Shown here: positions 56,401 to 64,000 of the stretch, one piece after another
How the letters are laid out: every line of letters begins with the position of its first letter
Position numbering within the stretch: the first letter of the stretch is position 1
Assembly (NCBI RefSeq): GCF_946479715.1
Contig: NZ_CAMLHF010000001.1
Location: 1-64,000 of the forward strand
DNA length: 64,000 bases
Origin: an uncultured Pedobacter sp.
GTDB lineage: Bacteria; Bacteroidota; Bacteroidia; Sphingobacteriales; Sphingobacteriaceae
Direction: 5' to 3'
Position numbers and translations under genes: made by a program
Notes under the pieces: generated by a model
Seen by the model: only the letters and a program-made list of their open reading frames with translations
Database searches by the model: none
What the model was told of the DNA's origin: nothing

Positions 56401-56605
56401 TTTAGCTTATAACTTGCCAATTAAAGGCTCGGCTATTAAATCAGCTTCCATTTCGCTTATTGGACGTAACCTGTTTTTCTTCTATAAAAAATCACCTTTC
56501 GATCCGGAGCAGTCGATGAGTACCAACAATAGCATGCAGGCTAATGATATTTTTGCCGTACCTGGTACACGTTCTTATGGGCTAAATCTTAAGTTAAACT
56601 TTTAA
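53444..56605 (+). CDS. SusC/RagA TonB-linked transporter (locus 2)
   Basis: A 1053-aa outer membrane transporter on the opposite strand. After a long basic start and signal segment (LRKLVLLVVAALGLQNTTKA) it has a carboxypeptidase-regulatory-like domain (about 70-145, VTGLVIDDTGLPLPGATVAA), TonB box (LTEVVVTALG), plug (about 165-290) and barrel. It lacks an STN domain, so it does not itself signal to FecR. An alternative ATG at 53450 is possible. Its partner SusD gene follows after 12 bp. Confidence 0.93.
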   Translation: MKMRKVHSTTSALEITFSSTTRGLRKLVLLVVAALGLQNTTKAEGIVANKNLFPNRAKEVKHSINVSETVAKTVTGLVIDDTGLPLPGATVAAKGTSAITVTGSDGKFTLNVPDNVTILVVSYIGMESQEVNISNLTNVTINLKPSGNANLTEVVVTALGVKREKKALTFAAQQLAGTELTKAGSPNFMEALSGKAAGIDIGISNSGVGGSTKTVLRGSKSIAGNSEALFVIDGVPVVNNKGGQPGSYGGTDGGDGLSALNQDDFESVTILRGANGAILYGSQGANGVILINTKKGQDGKIAIALNSTINFSNAATLPEFQFDYGAIGGSDYSWSKTKGDYQRNYIDDFFQTGVNTINSLSVSGGNERTTTYFSYANNNASGIVPTSTYNKHNVTLSQETKLFDDKLTLSGNVRFSNEKSKNRPGAGYYNNPLTGLYLFARERDFNDYKTNYQVFNTERNLYRQNWYSTEEKQNNPYWELYNDPKLSTSNRVIASAKASYAFLPHFKFDVRGNIDYNDRLLDYRYAAGGNSVSVSSNGTWNYAKYNDKALYGDAILSYDNTFGKFSLNGVLGGSIQDYTFNDGMTFANGTTPLQYPNFFSFANLPYNLVINQTYSRVQKQGLFANASLGFKDMIYVDLAGRNDYASTLATTGNDSYFYYSAGLSAIISQMVTMPHEINFLKLRASTSQVGNEVPYNIVNPGNVIGGAGGPNGIGGITRNTQTPFATLVPEKIISNEIGLESRFLNDRLTLDFTYYKNTSTNQFLSLPAPSGSGYTFYYVNAGKVTNQGFELTLGGDPIRNENFQWNTSVNLSRNKNKIVELIADNPGYQVGSDSEGFNSIIKAGGSFNDLYIFKFARNASGQIILDDAGKPSKAATQEYVGNLNPNLITGWNNTFTYKKLSLSALVTAKFGGVAFSKTEAFLDSYGVSKRTGEARDAGSIPINAIQGTTPQSSIDPALYYSTIGDRNGIMEPYVFSRTNVRLAQLSLAYNLPIKGSAIKSASISLIGRNLFFFYKKSPFDPEQSMSTNNSMQANDIFAVPGTRSYGLNLKLNF

Positions 56606-56617
56606 TGTCTTAAAATA

Positions 56618-58195
56618 ATGAAAAAAATATGTTTAATGGTGTTTGCTTTGATCGTACTCAACTCCTGCACCAAGAATTTCGAAGAGATAAATACAAATCC
56701 AAATCAAATAACAGATAAAATGTTAGAGCAGGATTTTAATCTGGTTGGATCTTCCTTCTCAGTTATGTTATTTAACCTGATGGGCCACCAAATTGAAGAA
56801 GATCTGTGTTATGACAACTGGATGGGATACATGGGCTCTCCAACTCCTTATGTTGCAGGTGTAAACAATACCACTTATTACCTGCGTTGGATTGATGCCT
56901 ATTGGAATCGTATATATGGTAGTGTAATGTCTCCATCAAAACAGGTAATACAGCTTGCTGAAGAAAAAGAATTACCATTATTTGGCGATTGGGCAAAATT
57001 GGTCAGGATATTAGCCATATCGAAATTAACGGCTATCTATGGTCCTGTAATCTATTCGAATTATGGCACTCCGGGCTTAGGTTCAATCAAATACGACAAG
57101 GAGTCGGATCTATATAACAATCTGTTTACACAGTTAGATCAGATTGAAACAAATTTCAAAGCCAACACATCGTACACCGGATTTACCAAATTCGACCCCA
57201 GCTATAAAGGCAATATTGCTTCATGGTTAAAATTACTTAATTCGGTGCGTTTCCGTTTAGCCATGCGTTTGGTTAAGGTTAGCCCTACAGTTGCTAAAAC
57301 CCAGGGAGAAAAAGCCTTGGCTGACCCAGTTGGGTTAATCACTACCAATGCCGAGAATTTCCTTATTTCGTTAAATGGAGAGGTAATGCCTGTTTCAATG
57401 ATCTCTTTTGACTGGAACGATACCCGTATGGGTGCAACCATGGAATCTTTTATGGTGGGTTTAAAAGATGGACGTATGAATAAATACTTTGCTGAAGTAA
57501 GTGATGCTAGTTTAGTTACTGACCATCCTGCATACAAATATAAAGGTATTCGCAGCGGCGCTTTCATCAATGCCAAAGATGATAGAGTTTCATATTCTAC
57601 AGTGAGTACAGATTTCAAATCAGTGCAAAACAGAAGAGGGTTTACTGCATCAGAAACAGCTTTTTTGAAAGCTGAAGCGGCACTAAGAGGATGGGCAAAC
57701 GCAGGAGATGCTAAAACAAACTATGAAAATGGAGTACGCCTTTCTTTTGCCGACTGGGGGGCTGCAGGTGTTGATGCCTATTTGGCTGATGCAACAAGTA
57801 AACCAATCAACTATATTGACCCAAAAGACAGTAAAAATAATTTCACAGCACTTTCTACCATTACGATAGCCTGGAATGCTGGTGACGCTAATGAACTGAA
57901 ACTGGAAAAAATTATCACACAAAAATACTTAGCTACTTTTACCAATACTTTAGAAGCCTGGGTAGATTTTAGAAGGACAGGCTATCCCAAAATTCCACAT
58001 GTTGCTAAAAATGACAGTAGCCCGGATTGGGGTATAATAACAGCCGATCAATGGATAAAGCGACTCGTATTTGTACCTGCAGAGAGAACCGGGAATGCTG
58101 CTGCTGTTGCAGAAGCTGCGACTTTTTTAAGCTCAGGTAAAGACGATATTGCGTCACGCTTATGGTGGGATACTACCACTCCAGGTAATTTCTAA
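56618..58195 (+). CDS. SusD/RagB-family outer membrane lipoprotein (locus 2)
   Basis: A 525-aa SusD-like_2 lipoprotein with signal peptide and lipobox (MKKICLMVFALIVLNSC, Cys near residue 17), followed by the family start TKNFEEINTNPNQIT and the core with LTAIYGPVIYSNYGTPG. Compared with locus 1 it belongs to the same branch but is clearly diverged. No glycoside hydrolase, peptidase or other enzyme gene stands next to either SusC/D pair in this window. A terminator follows. Confidence 0.92.
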   Translation: MKKICLMVFALIVLNSCTKNFEEINTNPNQITDKMLEQDFNLVGSSFSVMLFNLMGHQIEEDLCYDNWMGYMGSPTPYVAGVNNTTYYLRWIDAYWNRIYGSVMSPSKQVIQLAEEKELPLFGDWAKLVRILAISKLTAIYGPVIYSNYGTPGLGSIKYDKESDLYNNLFTQLDQIETNFKANTSYTGFTKFDPSYKGNIASWLKLLNSVRFRLAMRLVKVSPTVAKTQGEKALADPVGLITTNAENFLISLNGEVMPVSMISFDWNDTRMGATMESFMVGLKDGRMNKYFAEVSDASLVTDHPAYKYKGIRSGAFINAKDDRVSYSTVSTDFKSVQNRRGFTASETAFLKAEAALRGWANAGDAKTNYENGVRLSFADWGAAGVDAYLADATSKPINYIDPKDSKNNFTALSTITIAWNAGDANELKLEKIITQKYLATFTNTLEAWVDFRRTGYPKIPHVAKNDSSPDWGIITADQWIKRLVFVPAERTGNAAAVAEAATFLSSGKDDIASRLWWDTTTPGNF

Positions 58196-58217
58196 AATTT
58201 TTGCAATAATATTCCTA

Positions 58218-58246
58218 AATGGCCGCCTTTTGGCGGCCATTTTTGT
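58218..58246 (+). terminator. Terminator after SusC/SusD locus 2
   Basis: AAATGGCCGCC and GGCGGCCATTT pair perfectly around 4 nt (58218-58242), followed by T. Confidence 0.9.
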
Positions 58247-58406
58247 AAACTCCAAAGCAACTATCTGGTAAGCAGCTAAATGATCTTGTAAATAGAATCG
58301 TGAAGTGCCCTCTGTTAACGCTCTTTACATAATACTGACAGGTAAAATCCCTTAAAAAAGGGTTATCTGTTGATTTTATGTTACTTTTGTTCATTATACG
58401 TTATAA

Positions 58407-59600
58407 ATGGATACTACTTCAAAACTAGCTCTGATTTTAAACGATCCAGATCTGCCTGAGGCACTTAAAGCAATTGCACAAAAGGTACAAAATCAAGAAA
58501 GGATTACTTTTGACGAGGGTGTTTACCTTTATGAACACGCCGAACTTGGGTACCTTGGTACTTTAGCTAATCACATAAGAGAGCAAAAGCACGGTGATAA
58601 AACCTATTTTAACCGTAATTTTCATTTAGAGCCGACTAACCTTTGTGTTTACGACTGTAAATTCTGTTCGTATTCTCGCTTAATTAAGCAGAAAGAAGAA
58701 GGCTGGGCCCTAACGATGGAGGAAATGCTCGATGTGGTTAAAAAGTATGACAACGAACCTGTTACCGAAGTGCATATCGTGGGCGGGGTTTTACCTCAAT
58801 ACGATGTTGCCTTTTATTCAGCGTTGTTTACTGCAATTAAAAAACACCGTCCTGAGCTTCATGTTAAAGCATTAACACCCGTAGAATATCATTATATATT
58901 TAAAAAAGCTAAAATTGACTATGCCACTGGCATGAAGTTAATGAAAGAGGCTGGGTTAGAGTCAATTCCAGGAGGAGGGGCAGAGATCTTTCATCCTGAG
59001 GTAAGAGACCTGATATCTAAAGATAAATGTACAAGCGAACAATGGCTGGCTATACACGAAGAATGGCATAAGCTGGGGATGCGCTCTAATGCAACTATGC
59101 TATACGGACATATCGAAAAATATGAACATCGTGTAGATCATATGGAGCAATTACGTCAGTTACAAGATAAGACAGGAGGGTTCCAAACTTTTATTCCTCT
59201 TAAATTCAGGAATCAGCATAATCAGATGAGTAATGTGCCGGAAGTATCTGTAATTGAAGATCTGAGGAACTATGCAATTGCACGTATTTACATGGATAAC
59301 TTTGATCACATTAAAGCCTATTGGGCAATGATCAGCAGGCAAACTGCCCAACTTTCATTAAACTTTGGAGTAGACGATATAGATGGTACGCTAGATGATA
59401 CCACTAAAATCTATTCAATGGCTGGTGCCGAAGAGCAAACTCCTGCAATGAGTACACAAGACCTCGTAAATCTGATAAAACAGGTAAAACGTCAACCTAT
59501 TGAAAGAGATACTTTATATAATGTCGTAACCGATTACACTGATTTCGTTTTTGAGGATGAAGTGAAACCTCAATACTACAAATTACCCGTAATTAACTAA
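58407..59600 (+). CDS. mqnE: Aminofutalosine synthase (radical SAM)
   Basis: The 397-aa radical SAM enzyme adds the adenosyl group to 3-[(1-carboxyvinyl)oxy]benzoate, a step of the futalosine menaquinone pathway. The CxxxCxxC cluster motif is CVYDCKFC near residue 80 (TNLCVYDCKFCSYSRL); VHIVGGVLPQYD and IPGGGAEIFHPEVR are MqnE blocks. A -7 box TACTTTTG lies at 58382. Its stop overlaps the next start by one base (TAATG). Confidence 0.95.
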   Translation: MDTTSKLALILNDPDLPEALKAIAQKVQNQERITFDEGVYLYEHAELGYLGTLANHIREQKHGDKTYFNRNFHLEPTNLCVYDCKFCSYSRLIKQKEEGWALTMEEMLDVVKKYDNEPVTEVHIVGGVLPQYDVAFYSALFTAIKKHRPELHVKALTPVEYHYIFKKAKIDYATGMKLMKEAGLESIPGGGAEIFHPEVRDLISKDKCTSEQWLAIHEEWHKLGMRSNATMLYGHIEKYEHRVDHMEQLRQLQDKTGGFQTFIPLKFRNQHNQMSNVPEVSVIEDLRNYAIARIYMDNFDHIKAYWAMISRQTAQLSLNFGVDDIDGTLDDTTKIYSMAGAEEQTPAMSTQDLVNLIKQVKRQPIERDTLYNVVTDYTDFVFEDEVKPQYYKLPVIN

Positions 59601-60211
59601 TGGATAAGGAAATATACATCATCAGGCATGGTGAGACAGAATTAAATAAACTAGGAATTGTACAGGGCAGGGGAATAAACAGCGACCTTAATGATACCGG
59701 ACGGAGTCAGGCTGCTGCATTTTATGCCATGTATAAAGATATACCATTTGAAAAGGTTTATACCTCAAACTTAAAACGCACCCATCAAACAGTTCAAGGA
59801 TTTATTGATGCCGGGATTCCATGGGAACAGGTAGCGGGTTTAGATGAGCTTGCATGGGGCAAGTGGGAAGGAAAACCTAATGATGATAATGCAATAGCAG
59901 CGTTTAAAGCAATAGTTACAGCCTGGGATGAGGGTGATTATGACGCACATTTTGAAGGTGGAGAAAGTCCTAATCAGGTTTTAGCCAGACTTAAAGAGGC
60001 AGTAGACCTTATCAAATCCAAAAAAGATGAAAAGCTGATCCTGGTTTGTATGCATGGTCGAGCAATGCGTTTATTGCTGTGCTTACTTATGAATAAACCT
60101 TTATCGGAGATGGGAGATTTCCCACACCAAAATACAACACTTTATAAAGTTGAACTTACTGGCGATGAATTTAACATCGTTGAGTTTAATAATACCGACC
60201 ATTTAAAATAA
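59600..60211 (+). CDS. Histidine phosphatase family protein
   Basis: A 203-aa phosphoglycerate-mutase-like phosphatase. The catalytic His is in IYIIRHGETELNKLG (RHG motif near residue 9); the second His is in LVCMHGRAMRLLLC, and the acidic/Arg residues ELAWGKWEG and RTHQT are present. The gene is translationally coupled to mqnE (TAATG) and 5 bp before mqnA, so a role near menaquinone synthesis or in a shared transcript is suggested; the substrate is not known. Confidence 0.9.
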   Translation: MDKEIYIIRHGETELNKLGIVQGRGINSDLNDTGRSQAAAFYAMYKDIPFEKVYTSNLKRTHQTVQGFIDAGIPWEQVAGLDELAWGKWEGKPNDDNAIAAFKAIVTAWDEGDYDAHFEGGESPNQVLARLKEAVDLIKSKKDEKLILVCMHGRAMRLLLCLLMNKPLSEMGDFPHQNTTLYKVELTGDEFNIVEFNNTDHLK

Positions 60212-60216
60212 TTCCT

Positions 60217-60942
60217 TTGAGCAATATTAAAATATCTGCAGTTTCCTATACAAATACTAAGCCCTTCATTTACGGAATTGAGCATTCGGAAATTTTAAAT
60301 AAGATAGATCTAAGTTTAGATATCCCTTCGGATTGTGCTGCTAAATTGATTAATAATCAGGTTGATATAGGATTAATTCCTGTTGCTGCGATACCGCATG
60401 TGCCTAATGCTAATATCGTTGCAGATTATTGTATCGGATCAGTTGGTGCAGTAAACTCAGTGTTTATTTTTAGCGACGTTGAAGTTTCAGAAATTAAAAC
60501 GGTAAGATTAGATAGTCAATCCCGAACCTCAAATAATCTTGCAAAGGTATTATTGAAATTTCACTGGAAACTGGATGTAGAATTTACTACAGATGTAAAT
60601 GCGAAAACTGATGCAATAGTGTTAATAGGCGACAGAACTTTTGGTAAAAAGGCTGATTATGCTTTTGCTTATGATATGGGTCAGGAATGGATGGGTTTTA
60701 CAGGCCTGCCATTTGTTTATGCTGCCTGGGTTGCCAATAAAACTATTCCTCAATCTTTTATTAAAGAATTTAATGAGGCATTGGCTTTTGGGTTAGGTCA
60801 CCGTGCAGAACTCTTAAAAGATTTACCTGCTCGCGATGATTTTGATTTGAATGATTACCTTTTTCATAAGCTCGATTTTGATCTTACCGAAAAGAAAAGA
60901 GAAGCACTGGATTTATTCCTTTCTTACATTGCCCGACTTTAA
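60217..60942 (+). CDS. mqnA: Chorismate dehydratase
   Basis: The 241-aa periplasmic-binding-protein-fold enzyme dehydrates chorismate to 3-[(1-carboxyvinyl)oxy]benzoate, the first step of the futalosine pathway and the substrate of MqnE. Conserved: ISAVSYTNTKPFIYG, the CAAKLINNQVDIGLIPVAAI loop with active-site residues, and SRTSNNLAKVLL. Translation begins at TTG (60217); no ATG is available near the conserved N-terminus. Confidence 0.93.
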   Translation: MSNIKISAVSYTNTKPFIYGIEHSEILNKIDLSLDIPSDCAAKLINNQVDIGLIPVAAIPHVPNANIVADYCIGSVGAVNSVFIFSDVEVSEIKTVRLDSQSRTSNNLAKVLLKFHWKLDVEFTTDVNAKTDAIVLIGDRTFGKKADYAFAYDMGQEWMGFTGLPFVYAAWVANKTIPQSFIKEFNEALAFGLGHRAELLKDLPARDDFDLNDYLFHKLDFDLTEKKREALDLFLSYIARL

Positions 60943-61028
60943 ACCTATAAACATTTTTTAAATTTTCAACAAATCATAAAGCCTACACATCAAGATAGTA
61001 TCTTTACGATTTTGTAAACAGAATCATT

Positions 61029-63638
61029 TTGGCTAAAGATAATACTAAAGAAACCCCGTTAATGCAACAATACAATGCTATTAAAGCAAAGTATCCGGGA
61101 GCATTATTACTATTTAGGGTTGGCGATTTCTATGAAACATTTGGCGAGGATGCAGTTAAAACAGCGCAGATATTAGGTATCGTACTTACCAGACGAGGTA
61201 CAGGACCAAATGGTGCTTTGGAATTAGCTGGTTTTCCTCATCATTCATTAGATAATTATCTTTCAAAGTTAGTTAGAGCCGGCCAGAGGGTGGCTATTTG
61301 CGACCAGCTGGAAGATCCCAAAACAACAAAAACAATTGTTAAAAGAGGGGTTACAGAACTGGTTACACCAGGGGTGGCTTACAATGACAATATATTAAGC
61401 CAAAAATCTAATAATTATCTGGCTGCCGTTTATTTCGATAAAAATTCAATAGGTGTATCTTTTGCAGATATCTCAACCGGCGAATTCCTGGTAGCACAGG
61501 GCGATGCCGAATACATAGATAAACTTTTACAAGGCTTTAAGCCAAATGAAGTAGTTTTTCAGAAAAGCAAAAGAAAAGAGTTCCTGGAGAATTTTGGCGA
61601 CAAGTTTTATACTTTTCACCTGGATGACTGGGCATTTACCAACGACTACGCTAATGAAATTTTAACCAAACACTTTGAAGTAACTTCTTTAAAAGGATTT
61701 GGTGTTGATAAACTGCAAACCGGTATTGTAGCTGCGGGAGTTGTCCTTCATTATTTAAATGAAACTGAGCACCGCAATTTAAAGCACATTTCTTCCATCT
61801 CTCGTTTAGAAGAGGATAAATACGTATGGTTAGATCGCTTTACCATCAGAAACCTGGAATTGGTTAGTTCTACCAACGATAATGCCATTACACTTTTCGA
61901 AGTGCTTGATCAAACATCAACCCCAATGGGTGCCCGTTTGCTGCACAAATGGATCATAATGCCATTAAAGGAATTAAAACCCATCGAAGAGCGTTTGGGG
62001 GTGGTAGGCTTCCTGATTAAAAAAGAGCCGCTTTTAGAAGAATTCTTAACCCATATTAAGCAGATTGGTGATTTAGAAAGATTGATTTCCAAAGTAGGAT
62101 TACAAAAAGTAGGTCCAAGGGAACTTTGTCAGCTAAAAAAAGCACTGTATCATATAGAATCTGTTAAAAAGATAGCAGAAGAGGTAAAAAACCCTTTCTT
62201 GTCTGTTCTTGCGGATCAGCTAAACCCATGTTTAACCATCAGAGAAAAGCTCGAAAGAGAATTACATCAAGATCCTCCCGCTTTATTAATCAAAGGGAAT
62301 GTAATAGCCGATGGGATTGATGAGGATCTTGACAGGCTTAGAAAAATAGCCTTCGGCGGTAAAGATTACCTTGTTGAAATTCAAAAGAGAGAAGCTGCCA
62401 TTACTGGTATCCCGTCATTAAAAGTAGCCTTTAACAATGTTTTTGGTTATTATCTTGAAGTTACCCATACGCATAAAGATAAAGTACCTGCAGATTGGAT
62501 CAGAAAACAAACACTTGTAAATGCGGAAAGATACATTACACCTGAGCTAAAGCAATACGAAGAGCAGATACTTGGTGCTGAAGAAAAAATCCAGCAGATA
62601 GAGATTCGTTTGTACAATGAATTGATGTATCAGGTCGCTGCATATATTAAGCAGATCCAATTAAATGCTTTTCAGATAGCTCAATTAGATGTGTTGTTGT
62701 GCTTTGCCCAGCTGGCAATTAAAAATCATTATGTAAAGCCCGAAATTACTACAGGAAAAGCATTAGATATTAAAGGTGGCAGGCATCCGGTAATTGAAAA
62801 AAGATTACCCGTAGGAGAAGAGTACATCACCAATGATGTGTTTTTAGATAACGATACCCAGCAGATCATCATCATCACAGGTCCCAATATGTCGGGTAAA
62901 TCGGCTATTTTAAGACAAACAGGTCTCATTGTTTTGATGGCCCAAATGGGTTGTTTTGTGCCTGCAAAAGCTGCAAGTATAGGGCTAATAGATAAGATAT
63001 TTACCCGTGTAGGTGCTTCCGATAACCTTTCTTCAGGCGAGAGTACATTCATGGTAGAAATGAATGAAACTGCAAGCATCCTGAACAATATATCAGATAA
63101 CAGTCTTATACTGCTTGATGAAATTGGTAGGGGAACAAGTACTTACGATGGTATTTCTATTGCATGGGCAATTGCAGAGTTTCTACATACGCATCCAACA
63201 GCACGGCCAAAAACATTGTTTGCTACCCACTATCATGAGTTAAATGAGCTTGCAAATACCATGAGCCGCGTTAAAAACTTTAATGTATCCATTAAAGAGG
63301 TTTCAAATAAAGTGATCTTCCTGCGTAAACTAGTACCAGGTGGTAGTGAGCACAGTTTTGGTATACATGTTGCTAAAATGGCTGGTATGCCTCCTAAACT
63401 GATTAATAGGGCAAATGAGATTCTTAAAAAACTTGAAATAGACAGAACAGAAGGACAAAGTATTAAAGATAGTATTAAGAAGGTTCAGAATCAGGCTTAT
63501 CAGCTACAGATGTTTGCTATTGATGATCCTGTTTTAGTGAAGATAAGAGATACACTTAACAACTTGGATGTGAATATACTTACTCCGGTTGAAGCACTTT
63601 TAAAGCTCGATGAAATACAACGAATAATAAAACAATAA
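61029..63638 (+). CDS. mutS: DNA mismatch repair protein MutS
   Basis: A full-length 869-aa MutS1. The mismatch-reading Phe-x-Glu motif is FYE at residues 34-36 (VGDFYETFGED). Connector, core lever and clamp domains follow; the ATPase shows Walker A TGPNMSGKSA near 617, DEIGRGTSTYDG near 695 and ATHYHELNEL. The start is TTG at 61029; the next in-frame ATG at 61062 would cut conserved residues just before the mismatch motif. Confidence 0.97.
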   Translation: MAKDNTKETPLMQQYNAIKAKYPGALLLFRVGDFYETFGEDAVKTAQILGIVLTRRGTGPNGALELAGFPHHSLDNYLSKLVRAGQRVAICDQLEDPKTTKTIVKRGVTELVTPGVAYNDNILSQKSNNYLAAVYFDKNSIGVSFADISTGEFLVAQGDAEYIDKLLQGFKPNEVVFQKSKRKEFLENFGDKFYTFHLDDWAFTNDYANEILTKHFEVTSLKGFGVDKLQTGIVAAGVVLHYLNETEHRNLKHISSISRLEEDKYVWLDRFTIRNLELVSSTNDNAITLFEVLDQTSTPMGARLLHKWIIMPLKELKPIEERLGVVGFLIKKEPLLEEFLTHIKQIGDLERLISKVGLQKVGPRELCQLKKALYHIESVKKIAEEVKNPFLSVLADQLNPCLTIREKLERELHQDPPALLIKGNVIADGIDEDLDRLRKIAFGGKDYLVEIQKREAAITGIPSLKVAFNNVFGYYLEVTHTHKDKVPADWIRKQTLVNAERYITPELKQYEEQILGAEEKIQQIEIRLYNELMYQVAAYIKQIQLNAFQIAQLDVLLCFAQLAIKNHYVKPEITTGKALDIKGGRHPVIEKRLPVGEEYITNDVFLDNDTQQIIIITGPNMSGKSAILRQTGLIVLMAQMGCFVPAKAASIGLIDKIFTRVGASDNLSSGESTFMVEMNETASILNNISDNSLILLDEIGRGTSTYDGISIAWAIAEFLHTHPTARPKTLFATHYHELNELANTMSRVKNFNVSIKEVSNKVIFLRKLVPGGSEHSFGIHVAKMAGMPPKLINRANEILKKLEIDRTEGQSIKDSIKKVQNQAYQLQMFAIDDPVLVKIRDTLNNLDVNILTPVEALLKLDEIQRIIKQ

Positions 63639-63643
63639 AGGCT

Positions 63644-64000
63644 ATGATGATTTTGAATACGCAGAAAAACAATGTTAAGGCTGTACTATTTGTACTTATG
63701 TTAATCGTGTTGTCTTCTTGCGGTTCAAGAAAAGCAAGTGTAAAGCCTAACCCAAATTCAGCCTCTAAGATTGCTTATGCGATGTCTCATTTAAAAAGCA
63801 AGCAATTGTATCGCTTTATTAATGACTGGACAGGGGTAAGGTATCGTTTGGGTGGCCTAGATAAACGTGGTATTGATTGTTCAGGCTTTGCTTTCTTATT
63901 GCAAAAAGATATTTATGGCAATAGCCTGCCGAGAAGGTCCCGCGATCAGGCCGAAACAATTAAAGAAAAAAGTATTAGCCAATTAAAAGAAGGAGACCTT
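63644..64000 (+). CDS. NlpC/P60-family lipoprotein (3' end outside window)
   Basis: An open frame from the ATG at 63644 to the end of the window (119 codons seen). The signal peptide has a lipobox (FVLMLIVLSSCGSRK, Cys near residue 26), followed by the start of an NlpC/P60 cysteine peptidase: GVRYRLGGLDKRGIDCSGFA carries the catalytic Cys. Such enzymes cut cell-wall peptides. It begins 5 bp after mutS and is likely co-transcribed. The catalytic His lies beyond the window. Confidence 0.88.
   Translation, partial: MMILNTQKNNVKAVLFVLMLIVLSSCGSRKASVKPNPNSASKIAYAMSHLKSKQLYRFINDWTGVRYRLGGLDKRGIDCSGFAFLLQKDIYGNSLPRRSRDQAETIKEKSISQLKEGDL

Overview
This window is chromosomal DNA from a Bacteroidota bacterium, most likely of the family Sphingobacteriaceae (Pedobacter-like). 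The evidence is two SusC/SusD pairs with a FecI-type sigma factor and a FecR anti-sigma, promoters of the TTG / TAnnTTTG type, the futalosine menaquinone genes mqnE and mqnA, the serC-serA-DUF1015 trio, moderately AT-rich DNA, and little use of Shine-Dalgarno sites. No rRNA, CRISPR array, transposase, integrase or phage gene was seen.

Layout. 1-2140: end of an arabinan-type glycan locus, with a GH127 beta-L-arabinofuranosidase cut by the window edge and a truncated GH43 gene. 2301-8200: accessory stretch with an O-methyltransferase, a DUF2911 protein, a 76-aa orphan gene with a decayed second copy, a free-standing ComEC-like metallo-beta-lactamase, and two tRNA-Ser(UGA) genes flanking a small membrane protein. 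8212-13863: envelope genes (YihY, thioesterase, MltG, PASTA protein, D-Ala-D-Ala ligase), a Crp-type regulator and a DUF983 protein. 14000-30555: MATE pump, thioesterase, rpsO-pnp, rpe, a TonB-dependent receptor, serC-serA-DUF1015, PhoH, purC, a STAS protein and RNase Z. 30556-38631: MCE/MlaD protein, two tandem peptidoglycan amidases, LptD-like protein, CinA and a 2-oxoacid dehydrogenase E2. 38697-43964: methionine genes hom, metX, metY and a cystathionine gamma-synthase. 44083-46634: lipocalin-like lipoprotein, FadR-type regulator and Fsr-type MFS pump. 46694-58195: two divergent SusC/SusD loci, one carrying the sigma/anti-sigma pair. 58407-64000: mqnE, a histidine phosphatase, mqnA, mutS and a cut NlpC/P60 lipoprotein.

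The most interesting region is the roughly 400-nt leader of metY-metX-hom (42335-42795, minus strand). In order it holds a perfect 41-bp palindrome over the promoter -33 box, a SAM-I riboswitch aptamer, and, 9 nt after the aptamer closes, a 27-codon ORF ending in the run N-C-M-C-C-C. No U-tract terminator follows either element. This looks like layered sulfur control: operator, SAM sensor and a cysteine-codon leader peptide. The layered model is inference; the sequence elements themselves are plainly visible.

Other non-coding structure includes a family of long, near-perfect intergenic hairpins whose arms vary together (11664, 13889, 24296), a second hairpin type at 18924, short tandem repeats at 11577 and 15624, a 16-bp palindrome at an activator position in front of the DUF983 gene, and a related operator-like sequence in front of both the FadR-type gene and the Fsr gene.
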